From an uncultured Bacteroidales bacterium (GTDB lineage Bacteria > Bacteroidota > Bacteroidia > Bacteroidales > WCHB1-69), in NCBI GenBank assembly GCA_900315245.1, contig OMYJ01000005.1:157011-221010 (forward strand): a DNA stretch of 64,000 nt, read 5' to 3'. The notes under the pieces are model-generated. The model had not been told where the DNA came from. It saw nothing but the letters and a program-made list of their open reading frames with translations, and searched no databases. Positions 15,387-24,709 of this stretch are shown here, one piece after another (the first letter of the stretch is position 1; each line of letters opens with the position of its first letter). A program made the position numbers and the translations under genes.

Positions 15387-17879
15387 ATGGAAACTCAAAA
15401 TCAAATAACAGAAGATAAAACTCAAGAAGTGGTGCTTAAGGACTGGATTTACATGTGCTTTAACCGCTGGTACTGGTTCTTGATTTCAATTTTGATCATG
15501 CTGGCAGGTGCCACCTTCTATATAATGAAGACGGCTCCAGTGTATCAGCGGACGGCCAAAATTTTGGTCAAAGCGGACAAAAATGGTAGCTCCGCTATCA
15601 ATGTGTCCGACTTTACGGATGTCGGGATGTTGAGCACGAATGTGAATGTGCAGAATGAGTTGATCACGATTCAGTCTATGGACAACAAGATGGAGACTGT
15701 GAGACGCCTCAACCTGGATGTGAATTACACGACCGACGGATTGTTCCGCCCGACAGTGCTTTATGACAAGACACTTCCTGTGAAGGTCTCCTTTTTGGAC
15801 CTGACGGACGAGGATTACGCCTCGTTGGTGATGAAGTTGGAGAAAAACCAGGCCGTCCTTTCTGATTTCAGTTTTAAAGGTGAAAGTGTTTCTTCGCCTA
15901 AGATAACCGTAAAACTTGGCGATACAATTGCCACACCCGTGGGCAGAATTGCGGTGAACAAAACCGACTATTTCAAAGTTCAATCCTGGCCGAAAATCAA
16001 CGTCTCCCGTTCCACGATGAATTCCGCTTGCCGCACCTTGTCAGGGAAAATCGCAGTGGCACAGGTGAATAAAACGGCGGATGTCCTCTCAATAAGTGTG
16101 GAGGATGTGATAAAAAAACGGGCTGACGACATCATCAACATGCTGATTGCGGTCTATAACGGCAATTGGCTGAAGGATAAAAACCAGATCACGCTGAGCA
16201 CCTCCCAGTTCATCAATGACCGTTTGGATGTGATTGAAGGAGACCTGGGTGACGTGGATGATGATATCTCTTCCTACAAGAGCGCGAATCTCCTTCCTGA
16301 CGTGGGTGCGGTCTCTAACATGTATTTGGGCCAGAACAGCGAAGTGACCAAAAATATAGTCGATATCAACAACCGATTGTCCATTACACGTTATATCCGC
16401 AACTTCCTTGCTTCTGACGCCACGCATGACCAGTTGCTGCCGGTCAACTCGGGCTTGGACAATATGGGCATTGAAAGCCAAATATCCAGGTATAACGAGA
16501 TGATGATGCGACGTAACAGCCTGGTGGCAAACAGCAGCAGTCAAAACCCGCTGGTGTTGGATTTGGATGAGAAACTCGCTTCAATGAGGTCGGCCGTGAT
16601 CACTTCGTTAGACAATCAGATTGCGTCGTTAAACAAATTGATGCAGAGTGCTCTGTCAACCGAGAAAAACGTGAACGCCCACCTTGCGGCAGGCCCCACC
16701 CAGGCTAAATACCTGCTATCTGTGGAACGTCAGCAGAAGGTCAAGGAGTCGTTGTATCTCTATCTGTTGCAAAAGAGGGAAGAGAACGAACTCTCACAGG
16801 CATTTACCGCCTACAATAACCGGGTTATTGAACACCCTAACGGGAGTACGGGTCCCATAAAACCGAAAAAGGCGATGATATTCCTTGTCGCTTTTATAAT
16901 CGGGCTTCTCATACCGATTGTCGTCATCTTCTTGCGTGAGCAGATGAACACCTCATTACGTGGCCGTGACGACTTGAAGAATGTGAAGGTGCCGTTTATC
17001 GCGGAAATTCCTCTTACCGGGGAGGCGGCGGCAAAAAGTGATAATCGTAAGAATTTGATTATCAGGGGTCTCCTTGGAAAGAAACAGGAAGAAAAGGAAA
17101 CCAACGCCAAGTTGGCCGAGATTGTGGTCAAGGCTGGATCCAGAAGCACCATCAACGAGGCTTTCCGTGTCATGCGTACGAATGTGGAGTTTATGTGCAA
17201 GGGGGATGGTTGCCATGTGCTGATGTTCACCTCCTTCAACCCGGGAAGCGGTAAGTCTTTCATCACTATGAACTTTGCCATGTCATTGGCTATCAAGAAC
17301 AAACGTGTCTTGGTCATTGATGGTGACATGCGTCACTGTTCTATGTCCCAGTACGTGAATGGCCCTCGTGTCGGTATGAGCAACTTCTTGGCTGAAAAGA
17401 TTGATGACGTGCGCAGCACTCTGGTGCCGATTAACAGCAAACATCCTAATTTGAAGGTGCTGCCGGTAGGTACGGTTCCGCCCAACCCTACGGAGTTGCT
17501 TGCCACAGACCGCTTTGCTGAAATGGTCAAGGATTTGCGTGATGATTTCGATTACATTTTCATTGACTGTCCGCCTATCGACATCGTGGCGGATACCCAG
17601 ATTATCAGCGGCATGGCGGATTACACCGTCTTCATTGTGCGCGCTGGCAATTTGGAGCTCAGCATGTTGCCGGAGTTGGACAAACTCTACGAGTCGCATA
17701 AGTACAACAATATGTGCTTGGTGCTGAATGGTACCTACTCCCATGAAGGTCGTTATGGCTACCGTTATGGCTACCGTTACGGCTATCGTTATGGTTACCG
17801 TTACGGTTACCATTATGGAAGCTACTACCACGATGAGGATGACAACGGCGCTTCCAATAAAGCTAACGAGAAAGCATAA
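15387..17879 (+). CDS. Wzc-like polysaccharide co-polymerase / tyrosine autokinase
   Basis: An 830-residue inner-membrane protein. The first transmembrane helix is near 30-50, followed by a long periplasmic Wzz-like region with coiled coil. The second helix is near 492-512 (AMIFLVAFIIGLLIPIVVIF) and the cytoplasmic BY-kinase domain comes last. Walker A is FNPGSGKSFIT (about 614-624), Walker A' is VLVIDGDMRH and Walker B is YIFIDCPP (about 720-727). The C-terminus is tyrosine-rich: RYGY units repeated five times, encoded by 12-bp tandem repeats, the usual site of autophosphorylation. It controls chain length and export with Wza. The phosphatase gene starts 2 bp later. Confidence 0.95.
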   Translation: METQNQITEDKTQEVVLKDWIYMCFNRWYWFLISILIMLAGATFYIMKTAPVYQRTAKILVKADKNGSSAINVSDFTDVGMLSTNVNVQNELITIQSMDNKMETVRRLNLDVNYTTDGLFRPTVLYDKTLPVKVSFLDLTDEDYASLVMKLEKNQAVLSDFSFKGESVSSPKITVKLGDTIATPVGRIAVNKTDYFKVQSWPKINVSRSTMNSACRTLSGKIAVAQVNKTADVLSISVEDVIKKRADDIINMLIAVYNGNWLKDKNQITLSTSQFINDRLDVIEGDLGDVDDDISSYKSANLLPDVGAVSNMYLGQNSEVTKNIVDINNRLSITRYIRNFLASDATHDQLLPVNSGLDNMGIESQISRYNEMMMRRNSLVANSSSQNPLVLDLDEKLASMRSAVITSLDNQIASLNKLMQSALSTEKNVNAHLAAGPTQAKYLLSVERQQKVKESLYLYLLQKREENELSQAFTAYNNRVIEHPNGSTGPIKPKKAMIFLVAFIIGLLIPIVVIFLREQMNTSLRGRDDLKNVKVPFIAEIPLTGEAAAKSDNRKNLIIRGLLGKKQEEKETNAKLAEIVVKAGSRSTINEAFRVMRTNVEFMCKGDGCHVLMFTSFNPGSGKSFITMNFAMSLAIKNKRVLVIDGDMRHCSMSQYVNGPRVGMSNFLAEKIDDVRSTLVPINSKHPNLKVLPVGTVPPNPTELLATDRFAEMVKDLRDDFDYIFIDCPPIDIVADTQIISGMADYTVFIVRAGNLELSMLPELDKLYESHKYNNMCLVLNGTYSHEGRYGYRYGYRYGYRYGYRYGYHYGSYYHDEDDNGASNKANEKA
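17751..17822. repeat. 12-bp in-frame tandem repeats coding the RYGY tyrosine tail
   Basis: Five copies of CGTTAYGGYTAY (17751-17810) plus a diverged sixth encode Arg-Tyr-Gly-Tyr units at the end of the Wzc-like kinase. The 12-bp period keeps the frame, so slippage would change the number of phosphorylatable tyrosines. Confidence 0.9.
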
Positions 17880-17881
17880 TC

Positions 17882-18574
17882 ATGTGGTTCGGGAAAAGAA
17901 AACTTGCCGATGTGTGGGTTGGCGCCACTGACTGCCATTCCCATATTCTTCCAGGTGTGGACGACGGGGTCTCTGATATGGAGACCTCTTTGAGTATTTT
18001 AGAGGCGTATGAAAAGCTCCAGATCAAAGAGGTTTGGTGTACACCTCATATTATGGAGGACATACCGAACACGACCGAAGATTTGAAAGCCCGCTTTGCC
18101 GAACTCAAAGCGGCATATCATGGTCCGGTACAATTGAATCTGGCTGCTGAATATATGATGGACGGCCTTTTCTTGGAGCGTCTGGAGAAAGACGACCTTC
18201 TGACCCACGGCCACGAAGGCAACGCCTTGTTGGTGGAGACCTCCTATTACACTCCTCCGATGGATTTGCATGACATTCTGGACTCTATCATACGAAAGGG
18301 TTATTATCCCATTCTGGCGCACCCGGAACGTTATTTGTATATGAAAATAAGCGACTACGCACCATTAAAGAAGAAAGGGCTGCGATTCCAACTTAATGTT
18401 GCCTCTCTCTCTGGTGCCTACGGCGGTGATGCGGTGAAAAAAGCGCATTATCTGTTAAAGGAAGGCGCTTATAACTATTTCGGGAGTGATATTCACCGTT
18501 TCCGCCAACTGCAAATCTGGGATTATAAAGTCAAAAAATCCTGGTTGCAGAAGGTTCTGGAAATCGGCGCTTAG
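17882..18574 (+). CDS. Protein-tyrosine phosphatase of the PHP family (CpsB/YwqE-like)
   Basis: A 230-residue cytoplasmic enzyme with the PHP metal-binding start DCHSHILPGVDDG (H19, H21). Further histidines lie in CTPHIM, LAHPERY and the C-terminal GSDIHRF. CpsB-type phosphatases remove phosphate from the tyrosine tail of Wzc kinases and so set export activity. The position 2 bp after the kinase gene supports this pairing strongly. Confidence 0.93.
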   Translation: MWFGKRKLADVWVGATDCHSHILPGVDDGVSDMETSLSILEAYEKLQIKEVWCTPHIMEDIPNTTEDLKARFAELKAAYHGPVQLNLAAEYMMDGLFLERLEKDDLLTHGHEGNALLVETSYYTPPMDLHDILDSIIRKGYYPILAHPERYLYMKISDYAPLKKKGLRFQLNVASLSGAYGGDAVKKAHYLLKEGAYNYFGSDIHRFRQLQIWDYKVKKSWLQKVLEIGA

Positions 18575-18645
18575 CTATTGGCCTTGGCATAGTTGTCATT
18601 CTATACTCTACATTTTTAATTCATAATTCTTAATTCATAATTGAC

Positions 18646-19560
18646 ATGAAAGGCATCGTTCTCGCCGGCGGATCCGGCACCAGATTATACCCCATTACCA
18701 AAGGGGTCAGTAAACAATTACTTCCCATTTATGATAAACCTATGGTTTATTATCCGATTTCGGCGCTGATGTTGGCCGGGATCAGGGACATTCTCATCAT
18801 TTCCACCCCCTACGACCTGCCGGGGTTCCAGCGCCTTCTGGGTGACGGCTCCGATTATGGGGTGCATTTCGAATATGCCGAGCAGCCCTCTCCTGACGGT
18901 CTGGCGCAGGCTTTCATCATTGGCGAAAAGTTCATCGGCGACGACTGCGCCTGTCTTGTCCTCGGCGACAACATCTTCTACGGCAGCGGCTTCACCAAAC
19001 TGCTGAAAAAGGCGGTGGAGGATGCCGAGGAGAATCACAAGGCCACCGTTTTCGGCTACTGGGTCAGCGATCCGGAACGTTACGGCGTGGCCGAATTCGA
19101 CAAGGAAGGCAACTGCATCAGCATCGAGGAGAAACCCAAGGAGCCCAAAAGCAACTACGCGGTGGTGGGATTGTACTTCTACCCCAACAAGGTGGTGAAT
19201 GTGGCCAAGAATATCAAACCGTCAGCACGTGGCGAGTTGGAAATCACCACCGTGAACCAGGAATTCCTGAAAGACGGCGAGTTGAAGGTCCGTGTTTTCG
19301 GGCGCGGCTTCGCCTGGCTCGATACGGGCACGCACGACAGTCTTTCGGAAGCTTCCACCTTTGTGGAAGTCATTGAAAAACGGCAAGGCTTGAAAATCGC
19401 CTGTCTTGAGGGCATTGCCTACCGCAACGGCTGGATCTCAGAGGAACGGTTGCGTGAAATCGCCCAGCCCATGCTCAAAAACCAATACGGCCAATACCTC
19501 CTCCGTGTCATCGATGAACTCAAAGAAGACATCACCTCCGACACCTTCCGGAAGGTTTAA
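18646..19560 (+). CDS. rmlA: Glucose-1-phosphate thymidylyltransferase
   Basis: Joins dTTP and glucose-1-phosphate to dTDP-glucose. The signature [20 protein letters not shown] (residues 8-27) binds the nucleotide. [10 protein letters not shown] carries the metal aspartate, and [19 protein letters not shown] and [12 protein letters not shown] are RmlA-specific. The 304 residues include a short C-terminal extension. It is preceded by AATTCATAATT repeats and followed by rmlB; rmlC and rmlD are absent from the window. Confidence 0.96.
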   Translation: MKGIVLAGGSGTRLYPITKGVSKQLLPIYDKPMVYYPISALMLAGIRDILIISTPYDLPGFQRLLGDGSDYGVHFEYAEQPSPDGLAQAFIIGEKFIGDDCACLVLGDNIFYGSGFTKLLKKAVEDAEENHKATVFGYWVSDPERYGVAEFDKEGNCISIEEKPKEPKSNYAVVGLYFYPNKVVNVAKNIKPSARGELEITTVNQEFLKDGELKVRVFGRGFAWLDTGTHDSLSEASTFVEVIEKRQGLKIACLEGIAYRNGWISEERLREIAQPMLKNQYGQYLLRVIDELKEDITSDTFRKV

Positions 19561-19599
19561 TTCATAATTCATAATTCATAATTTATAATTTATAATTAA
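19561..19599. repeat. 7-bp AATTCAT/AATTTAT tandem repeat before rmlB
   Basis: Five or six units of ATAATTC/ATAATTT fill the whole gap between the rmlA stop and the rmlB start. A shorter tract of the same type precedes rmlA (18617-18644). Confidence 0.85.
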
Positions 19600-20736
19600 A
19601 TGAAACGCGCCATCATCATAACAGGCGGTGCCGGCTTTATCGGCAGCCATGTTGTTCGCCTTTTCGTGAACAAATATCCCGAATATAAAATCATCAACCT
19701 CGACAAGTTGACTTACGCGGGAAACCTCGCCAACTTGAAAGATGTTGAAGGAAAACCGAACTATAAGTTTGTCAAGATGGACATCTGCGACTTCGAGGGT
19801 GTCTATAAGCTGATGCAGGACGAACATGTCGATGGCATCATCCACCTCGCGGCGGAAAGCCATGTCGATCGCAGCATCAAAGACCCCTTCACCTTCGCGC
19901 AGACGAATGTGATGGGGACTTTGTCGTTATTGCAGGCGGCGAAACTCTATTGGGAAAGTCTTCCAGAAAAATGGGAGGGTAAACGTTTTTACCATATCTC
20001 AACGGATGAGGTCTATGGTGCCCTTGAACTGACGCATCCCCAAGGCATTGAGCCGCCATTCAGCACCAAGGCCAGCAGCGGCAAACATCATCTGGCTTAC
20101 GGTGACAAGTTCTTCACCGAAGACCTGAAATATCTGCCTCACAGTCCCTATAGCGCGGCGAAAGCGGCCAGCGACCATTTTGTACGGGCATACCACGACA
20201 CATACGGAATGCCGACGGTCGTGACCAATTGCTCCAACAACTACGGCCCCTATCAGTTCCCCGAGAAGCTGATCCCGTTGTTCATCAACAATATCCGCCA
20301 CAAAAAGCCGCTGCCAGTATATGGAAAAGGCGAGAATGTGCGCGACTGGCTCTATGTGGAAGACCATGCCCGTGCAATCGATCTGATTTTCCACGAAGGC
20401 AAAATCGCCGAAACCTACAACATCGGTGGCTTCAACGAGTGGAAGAACATCGACCTGATCAAAGTCCTCATCAACACGGTGGATCGTCTGTTGGGTAGGG
20501 CAGAGGGTGAAGACCTCAACCTTATCACATACGTTACTGACCGCGCCGGTCATGACATGCGCTATGCCATCGACTCCTCCAAGCTCCAGAAAGAGCTGGG
20601 CTGGGAGCCCTCGTTGCAGTTCGAAGAAGGCATCGAAAAAACCGTCCGCTGGTACCTCGAAAACCAAGACTGGATGGACAACGTCACGAGCGGCGACTAC
20701 CAGAAGTATTACGAGGAGATGTACAAGGGGAGGTGA
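19600..20736 (+). CDS. rmlB: dTDP-glucose 4,6-dehydratase
   Basis: Converts dTDP-glucose to dTDP-4-keto-6-deoxyglucose, the precursor of rhamnose and several amino- and deoxysugars. The 378-residue extended SDR has the NAD-binding GGAGFIGSHVV (residues 7-17). AAESHVDRSI, the STDEVYG active-site loop (Thr-Asp-Glu) and the YSAAKAASDHF motif with catalytic Tyr and Lys are also present. PVYGKGENVRDWLYVEDH is diagnostic for RmlB. Confidence 0.96.
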   Translation: MKRAIIITGGAGFIGSHVVRLFVNKYPEYKIINLDKLTYAGNLANLKDVEGKPNYKFVKMDICDFEGVYKLMQDEHVDGIIHLAAESHVDRSIKDPFTFAQTNVMGTLSLLQAAKLYWESLPEKWEGKRFYHISTDEVYGALELTHPQGIEPPFSTKASSGKHHLAYGDKFFTEDLKYLPHSPYSAAKAASDHFVRAYHDTYGMPTVVTNCSNNYGPYQFPEKLIPLFINNIRHKKPLPVYGKGENVRDWLYVEDHARAIDLIFHEGKIAETYNIGGFNEWKNIDLIKVLINTVDRLLGRAEGEDLNLITYVTDRAGHDMRYAIDSSKLQKELGWEPSLQFEEGIEKTVRWYLENQDWMDNVTSGDYQKYYEEMYKGR

Positions 20737-20751
20737 GGATCACCACGGTTT

Positions 20752-21957
20752 ATGAAAATAGCCCTCATTAAAGAAACGAAGATTTCGGAGGATAATCGCG
20801 TGGCTCTATCGCCCAAGCAAGTGGCAGAGCTGAACAAGCGGTATCCCGCACACGAGATTGTGGTGCAGTCAAGTGAGATCCGCGCCTTTACGGATGACGA
20901 ATATCGTGCTGAAGGCGTGGAAGTGGTGAATGATATCCGGGACTGTGATGTCCTGTTTGGGGTGAAGGAAGCCAGGGTTGACAGTCTGGTTCCGGAGAAA
21001 AACTATTTCTTTTTTGGGCATATTGCGAAGAAACAGGAATACAATCGCCCTCTGATTCAAGCCCTTGTACGGAATCATATCACCTTTTGTGATTATGAAT
21101 ACTTGGTGGATGAGAACAGCACCCGAGTCTGTTCTTTTGGATGGTGGGGCGGCGTGGTTGGTGTTTACTATACTTTACGGGGCTATGGCTTGAAGTACAA
21201 ACAGTATGAACTGCAGAAGCCAGAACGTCGTTTCACGTTAAGGCAATTACTGGATTCTTTGAAAAGTATTCAGCTGCCCAGGGTGAAATTACTGGTCACA
21301 GGCGCTGGCCGTGTGTCTCAGGGGGCGCAATATGTGCTGGAAAACATCGGAGCCCTCAAAATGACGGAAGCGGAATATCTCTCCGACACGTCTATTGACA
21401 CGTTGTCCTATTGCGTGGCCGATGCGGAGCAGTTGGTGAAACGCAAAGATGGCTCCGCTTTCTCGTGGGATGATTTCAAACGAAATGCCGAAAGGTATGA
21501 GAGCGACTTCATGCGTTGGGCCAAGAAGACCGACGTGTTGGTGTGCGCTCACTTCTGGAACTCTGACGCTCCGGTTTATTTAAGCGAAGACGCTTTGCGT
21601 GACAGAGATATGCGCATCCGTATGATTGGGGACGTGACCTGCGACATAAAAGGAAGTGTCAAATCGACGGTCCGCCCATCCACACATGAAGCTCCGTATT
21701 ATGACTACAACCCGATGACGGAGAAAGAGGAACCCGCTTTCTCTTCAGAAAAGAATATTACGGTGATGGCGGTGGACAATTGTCCAAACGCCCTGGCCAT
21801 GGATTCCAGCGAGAGTTTCGGTAAAATGTTGACACCGCATGTGTTTGAACCGTTGTTGAAGGGAGAGCATTCAGAGGTGATTGAACGGTCCATGATCTTG
21901 AAAGAAGGACAATTGACGCCAAGATTTGCTTATTTGAAGGACTTTGCGGGTAGTTAA
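20752..21957 (+). CDS. Saccharopine dehydrogenase / alanine dehydrogenase-like NAD(P)-binding protein
   Basis: The 401 residues start with an alanine-dehydrogenase/transhydrogenase N-terminal fold (IALIKETKISEDNRVALSPKQ). A nucleotide-binding loop VTGAGRVSQGAQYVL (about 182-196) follows, and MIGDVTCDIKGSVKST (about 285-300) is typical of the saccharopine/lysine-ketoglutarate dehydrogenase relatives in Bacteroidota. It is probably a cytoplasmic oxidoreductase acting on an amino acid. Whether it serves the polysaccharide or simply lies among its genes is unclear. It begins 15 bp after rmlB and is followed closely by the UDP-sugar dehydrogenase. Confidence 0.75.
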   Translation: MKIALIKETKISEDNRVALSPKQVAELNKRYPAHEIVVQSSEIRAFTDDEYRAEGVEVVNDIRDCDVLFGVKEARVDSLVPEKNYFFFGHIAKKQEYNRPLIQALVRNHITFCDYEYLVDENSTRVCSFGWWGGVVGVYYTLRGYGLKYKQYELQKPERRFTLRQLLDSLKSIQLPRVKLLVTGAGRVSQGAQYVLENIGALKMTEAEYLSDTSIDTLSYCVADAEQLVKRKDGSAFSWDDFKRNAERYESDFMRWAKKTDVLVCAHFWNSDAPVYLSEDALRDRDMRIRMIGDVTCDIKGSVKSTVRPSTHEAPYYDYNPMTEKEEPAFSSEKNITVMAVDNCPNALAMDSSESFGKMLTPHVFEPLLKGEHSEVIERSMILKEGQLTPRFAYLKDFAGS

Positions 21958-21989
21958 TAATAAGGTAAAAATTGATTAAACAACATACT

Positions 21990-23294
21990 ATGAAGATATC
22001 AGTAGCAGGAACCGGCTATGTCGGCATGAGCATCGCCACATTGCTCGCCCAACATAACGAAGTCACCGCCGTGGACGTCGTCCCCGAACGCGTCGAGATG
22101 GTGAACAACAAGAAGTCACCCATCCAAGACGACTACATTGAAGAATATTTAGCCACCAAGCCCCTCAACCTCAAGGCCACCCTCGACCAAGAGGCCGGCT
22201 ACAAAGACGCCGAGTTTGTCGTCATTGCCGCGCCCACCAACTACGACACGCAGAAGAACTTCTTCGACACCAGTGCCGTGGAAGCCGTCATCGACGCCGT
22301 GCTCAAGGTCAACCCTGACGCCGTCATGGTCATAAAGAGTACCATCCCCGTCGGCTATACCCGCAGTCTCTACGTCAAATATCTGAAGAAAGGGGTCAAA
22401 AAATTCAACCTCTTGTTCTCGCCCGAGTTCTTGCGGGAGAGCAAAGCTCTCTACGACAACCTCTATCCCAGCCGCATCATTGTTGGCATCCCCAAGATGA
22501 TGGCAGGCAAGGAATATGAAGAGGAAAACGAAGCCATCAAAGCCCTCACTGATATCGAATGGCTCACGGAACGTGCCCACACCTTCGCCAAGCTCTTGCA
22601 GGAGGCGGCCATCAAGGAGGATGTGCCCACGCTCTTCATCGGCATGAAAGAAGCCGAGGCAGTGAAGCTCTTCGCCAACACTTATCTTGCCTTGCGTGTG
22701 AGCTACTTTAATGAGCTGGATACCTATGCCGAGACAAAAGGTCTTGACACTCAAGCCATCATCAACGGCATCGGTCTCGATCCCCGTATCGGCACGCACT
22801 ACAACAACCCCAGTTTCGGCTACGGCGGCTATTGTCTGCCGAAGGACACCAAGCAGTTGTTGGCCAATTACGAGAATGTGCCGCAGAATATGATGTCGGC
22901 TATTGTGGAGAGCAACCGCACCCGCAAGGATTTCATTGCCGACCAAGTGTTGAAAATGGCGGGCTATTATGCCTATACGGAAAACAATATCTATGGCACT
23001 GAGCAAAAGGCTCCTGTGATTGGCGTGTACAGGCTCACCATGAAGTCCAATTCCGACAATTTCCGCCAAAGCGCCATACAAGGCGTGATGAAGCGCATCA
23101 AGGCCAAAGGTGCGCAGATCATCATCTACGAGCCGACTTTGGAAGACGGTTCGACCTTCTTCGGCAGCCTCGTGGTCAATGACTTGGAGAAATTCAAGCA
23201 CGACGCCAAAGCCATCATCGCCAACCGCTACGACAGCTGTTTAGACGATGTGCGGGAAAAGGTCTATACCCGTGACATCTTCAAACGGGACTAA
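21990..23294 (+). CDS. ugd: UDP-glucose/UDP-sugar 6-dehydrogenase
   Basis: Oxidises C6 of a UDP-hexose to a uronic acid with two NAD+. The 434-residue protein has [10 protein letters not shown] (residues 7-16), KSTIPVGYT and the substrate-binding [20 protein letters not shown]. The catalytic cysteine is in [14 protein letters not shown], and a C-terminal UDP-binding domain follows. I start at ATG 21990; the TTG at 21972 would add six residues before the Rossmann strand. The 3' end of a UDP-glucuronate epimerase gene at 24436 suggests that glucuronate or galacturonate was once a capsule component. Confidence 0.92.
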   Translation: MKISVAGTGYVGMSIATLLAQHNEVTAVDVVPERVEMVNNKKSPIQDDYIEEYLATKPLNLKATLDQEAGYKDAEFVVIAAPTNYDTQKNFFDTSAVEAVIDAVLKVNPDAVMVIKSTIPVGYTRSLYVKYLKKGVKKFNLLFSPEFLRESKALYDNLYPSRIIVGIPKMMAGKEYEEENEAIKALTDIEWLTERAHTFAKLLQEAAIKEDVPTLFIGMKEAEAVKLFANTYLALRVSYFNELDTYAETKGLDTQAIINGIGLDPRIGTHYNNPSFGYGGYCLPKDTKQLLANYENVPQNMMSAIVESNRTRKDFIADQVLKMAGYYAYTENNIYGTEQKAPVIGVYRLTMKSNSDNFRQSAIQGVMKRIKAKGAQIIIYEPTLEDGSTFFGSLVVNDLEKFKHDAKAIIANRYDSCLDDVREKVYTRDIFKRD

Positions 23295-23366
23295 CTTAGA
23301 CTTAGACTTAGAACTTAGAACTTAGACTTGAGCCCTGAAACCTTGGCCTTTGACCTTTGAACCAAA
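23295..23366. repeat. ACTTAGA and CCTTTGACC repeats
   Basis: Runs of ACTTAG/AACTTAG start at the ugd stop codon. GAAACCTTGGCCTTTGACCTTTGAACC follows up to the next ATG. This is the same ACTTAGA family as at 5326 and 12078. Confidence 0.8.
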
Positions 23367-24410
23367 ATGAAGTATTCCCGCAACAAAATCAACCTTTCCG
23401 GAAAAGCACTGTTAGCCGGTCCCGAAACAGGGTTCCCGTTTACCGATGCGAATCTGCTGGTGGAAGATTGGCGCAAACTCCACATGGTTCCTTTGAAAGA
23501 ACTCATTGGAGAGGTCACGCGAGTGCTGTCGCAGGGAGGGGTGACTGCGGCTTTTTCATCGCACCGACTCAAGCGAATGACTTCCATTGTCGCCAAGTTG
23601 CGTCATAATCCCGGCATGGGGCTTGGTGGTTTACAGGATATCGGAGGGGCCCGTTTCGTGTTTGAAGACATTCCGTCGTTATTGCACGCTCAAAAGATAA
23701 TGACGGCTGCGAAACTTGAGCATTTTGTGGTGGACAGGGAACCATACGACTATGTCGCCAAACCCAAGGAGAGTGGTTATAGGAGCATTCACTTTGCGTA
23801 TAAATATATTAGTGAGAGGGCGGACTTTGACGGTCTTCGTGTGGAACTTCAGTTTCGCACGCGCTTGCAGCACGACTGGGCTATGGCGGTGGAAACGGCT
23901 GAGTTGATCTCCAAGTCCCCGCTTAAGGCAAGTATCGGGGATGAGCATTGGCTCGAGTTTTTCAGATTGTGCAGTGCAGTGTTTGCCCGAAAGGAAGGTT
24001 CGCCGGTTGCGGATTCTTATAAGGATTATACGGAAAAGGATTACTGCATGCAATATGCGCAGCTGGATCGGCAATACAAGTTTTTAGACCAGCTTCGGGC
24101 CCTGGTTAGTGCGGTGCAGATTATGGAAGTGCACACGAAGAAGGAAGGGTATGTGGTTCTTCTTATCCAGTTTGCAGAGAAGAGAGTTCAGCTGAAGCAT
24201 TTTCCGTCGGAGAATCTCGAGGAAGCGGCATACTACTACGCAGAAGTGGAGAAATCGATTGACGAAGCCAATTCCGCCGTGGTACTCGTTTCCGTTTCCG
24301 ACATGAAAGAGCTCCAGGACGCCTATCCCAGCTACTTCCTGAACGCAGGAGAGTTCATCGACTCCTTGCAAGACTTCAACAACATGTGCCTATCCAAACA
24401 CTACCTATAG
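23367..24410 (+). CDS. RelA/SpoT synthetase-domain protein
   Basis: A 347-residue cytoplasmic protein with a (p)ppGpp-synthetase-like domain at about 70-200. LQDIGGARFVF contains the metal-binding Asp, AKPKESGYRSIHFAYKY matches the G-loop with Tyr, Ser and His, and VELQFRTRLQHDWAMAVE carries the catalytic Glu. No HD hydrolase, TGS or ACT domain is present; the C-terminal half is unassigned. Catalytic residues look intact, so it could make an alarmone or modify RNA, as some toxic small alarmone synthetases do. It is the last intact gene before the AT-rich insert. Confidence 0.82.
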   Translation: MKYSRNKINLSGKALLAGPETGFPFTDANLLVEDWRKLHMVPLKELIGEVTRVLSQGGVTAAFSSHRLKRMTSIVAKLRHNPGMGLGGLQDIGGARFVFEDIPSLLHAQKIMTAAKLEHFVVDREPYDYVAKPKESGYRSIHFAYKYISERADFDGLRVELQFRTRLQHDWAMAVETAELISKSPLKASIGDEHWLEFFRLCSAVFARKEGSPVADSYKDYTEKDYCMQYAQLDRQYKFLDQLRALVSAVQIMEVHTKKEGYVVLLIQFAEKRVQLKHFPSENLEEAAYYYAEVEKSIDEANSAVVLVSVSDMKELQDAYPSYFLNAGEFIDSLQDFNNMCLSKHYL

Positions 24411-24435
24411 GAGACTCTAACCCCTAACCCTTAAC

Positions 24436-24597
24436 CAGTTCGTCCCCATACAACCCAGCGACGTGCCTACCACGTATGCGGATGCCATGACTTTGGAGAG
24501 GGATTTTGGGTTTGTGCCAAAGATTACGCTGAGAGAAGGGTTGGGGAAGTTCGTGGAATGGTATAATAGCTACTATCGTAGCAATTGGCTTTCTTGA
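24436..24597 (+). pseudogene. 3' remnant of a UDP-glucuronate 4-epimerase gene
   Basis: There is no start codon, but the frame from 24436 to the TGA at 24595 reads a clean C-terminus of the CapI/UDP-glucuronate epimerase type: QPSDVPTTYADAMTLERDFG, then KITLREGLGKFVEWY. The remaining roughly 290 residues are missing, and a CCTAACCCTTAACC repeat stands in their place. It marks the left edge of the AT-rich insert and is probably a deletion or replacement scar. Confidence 0.8.
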
Positions 24598-24709
24598 CAA
24601 ATTCAAAATTCCTTTAAGCATCAAGAAGTATTCTACATGTATTTGGGAAGAGAAGAACTTCTTTGAGGGTCTACAATAACAAAATCCATCTTTCATCACG
24701 GACTTATTT

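Noticed and set aside
22149..23201. Long minus-strand ORF opposite ugd (350 codons)
   Set aside because: It lies antisense to a gene with clear catalytic motifs and its translation shows no domain; a shadow caused by codon bias.
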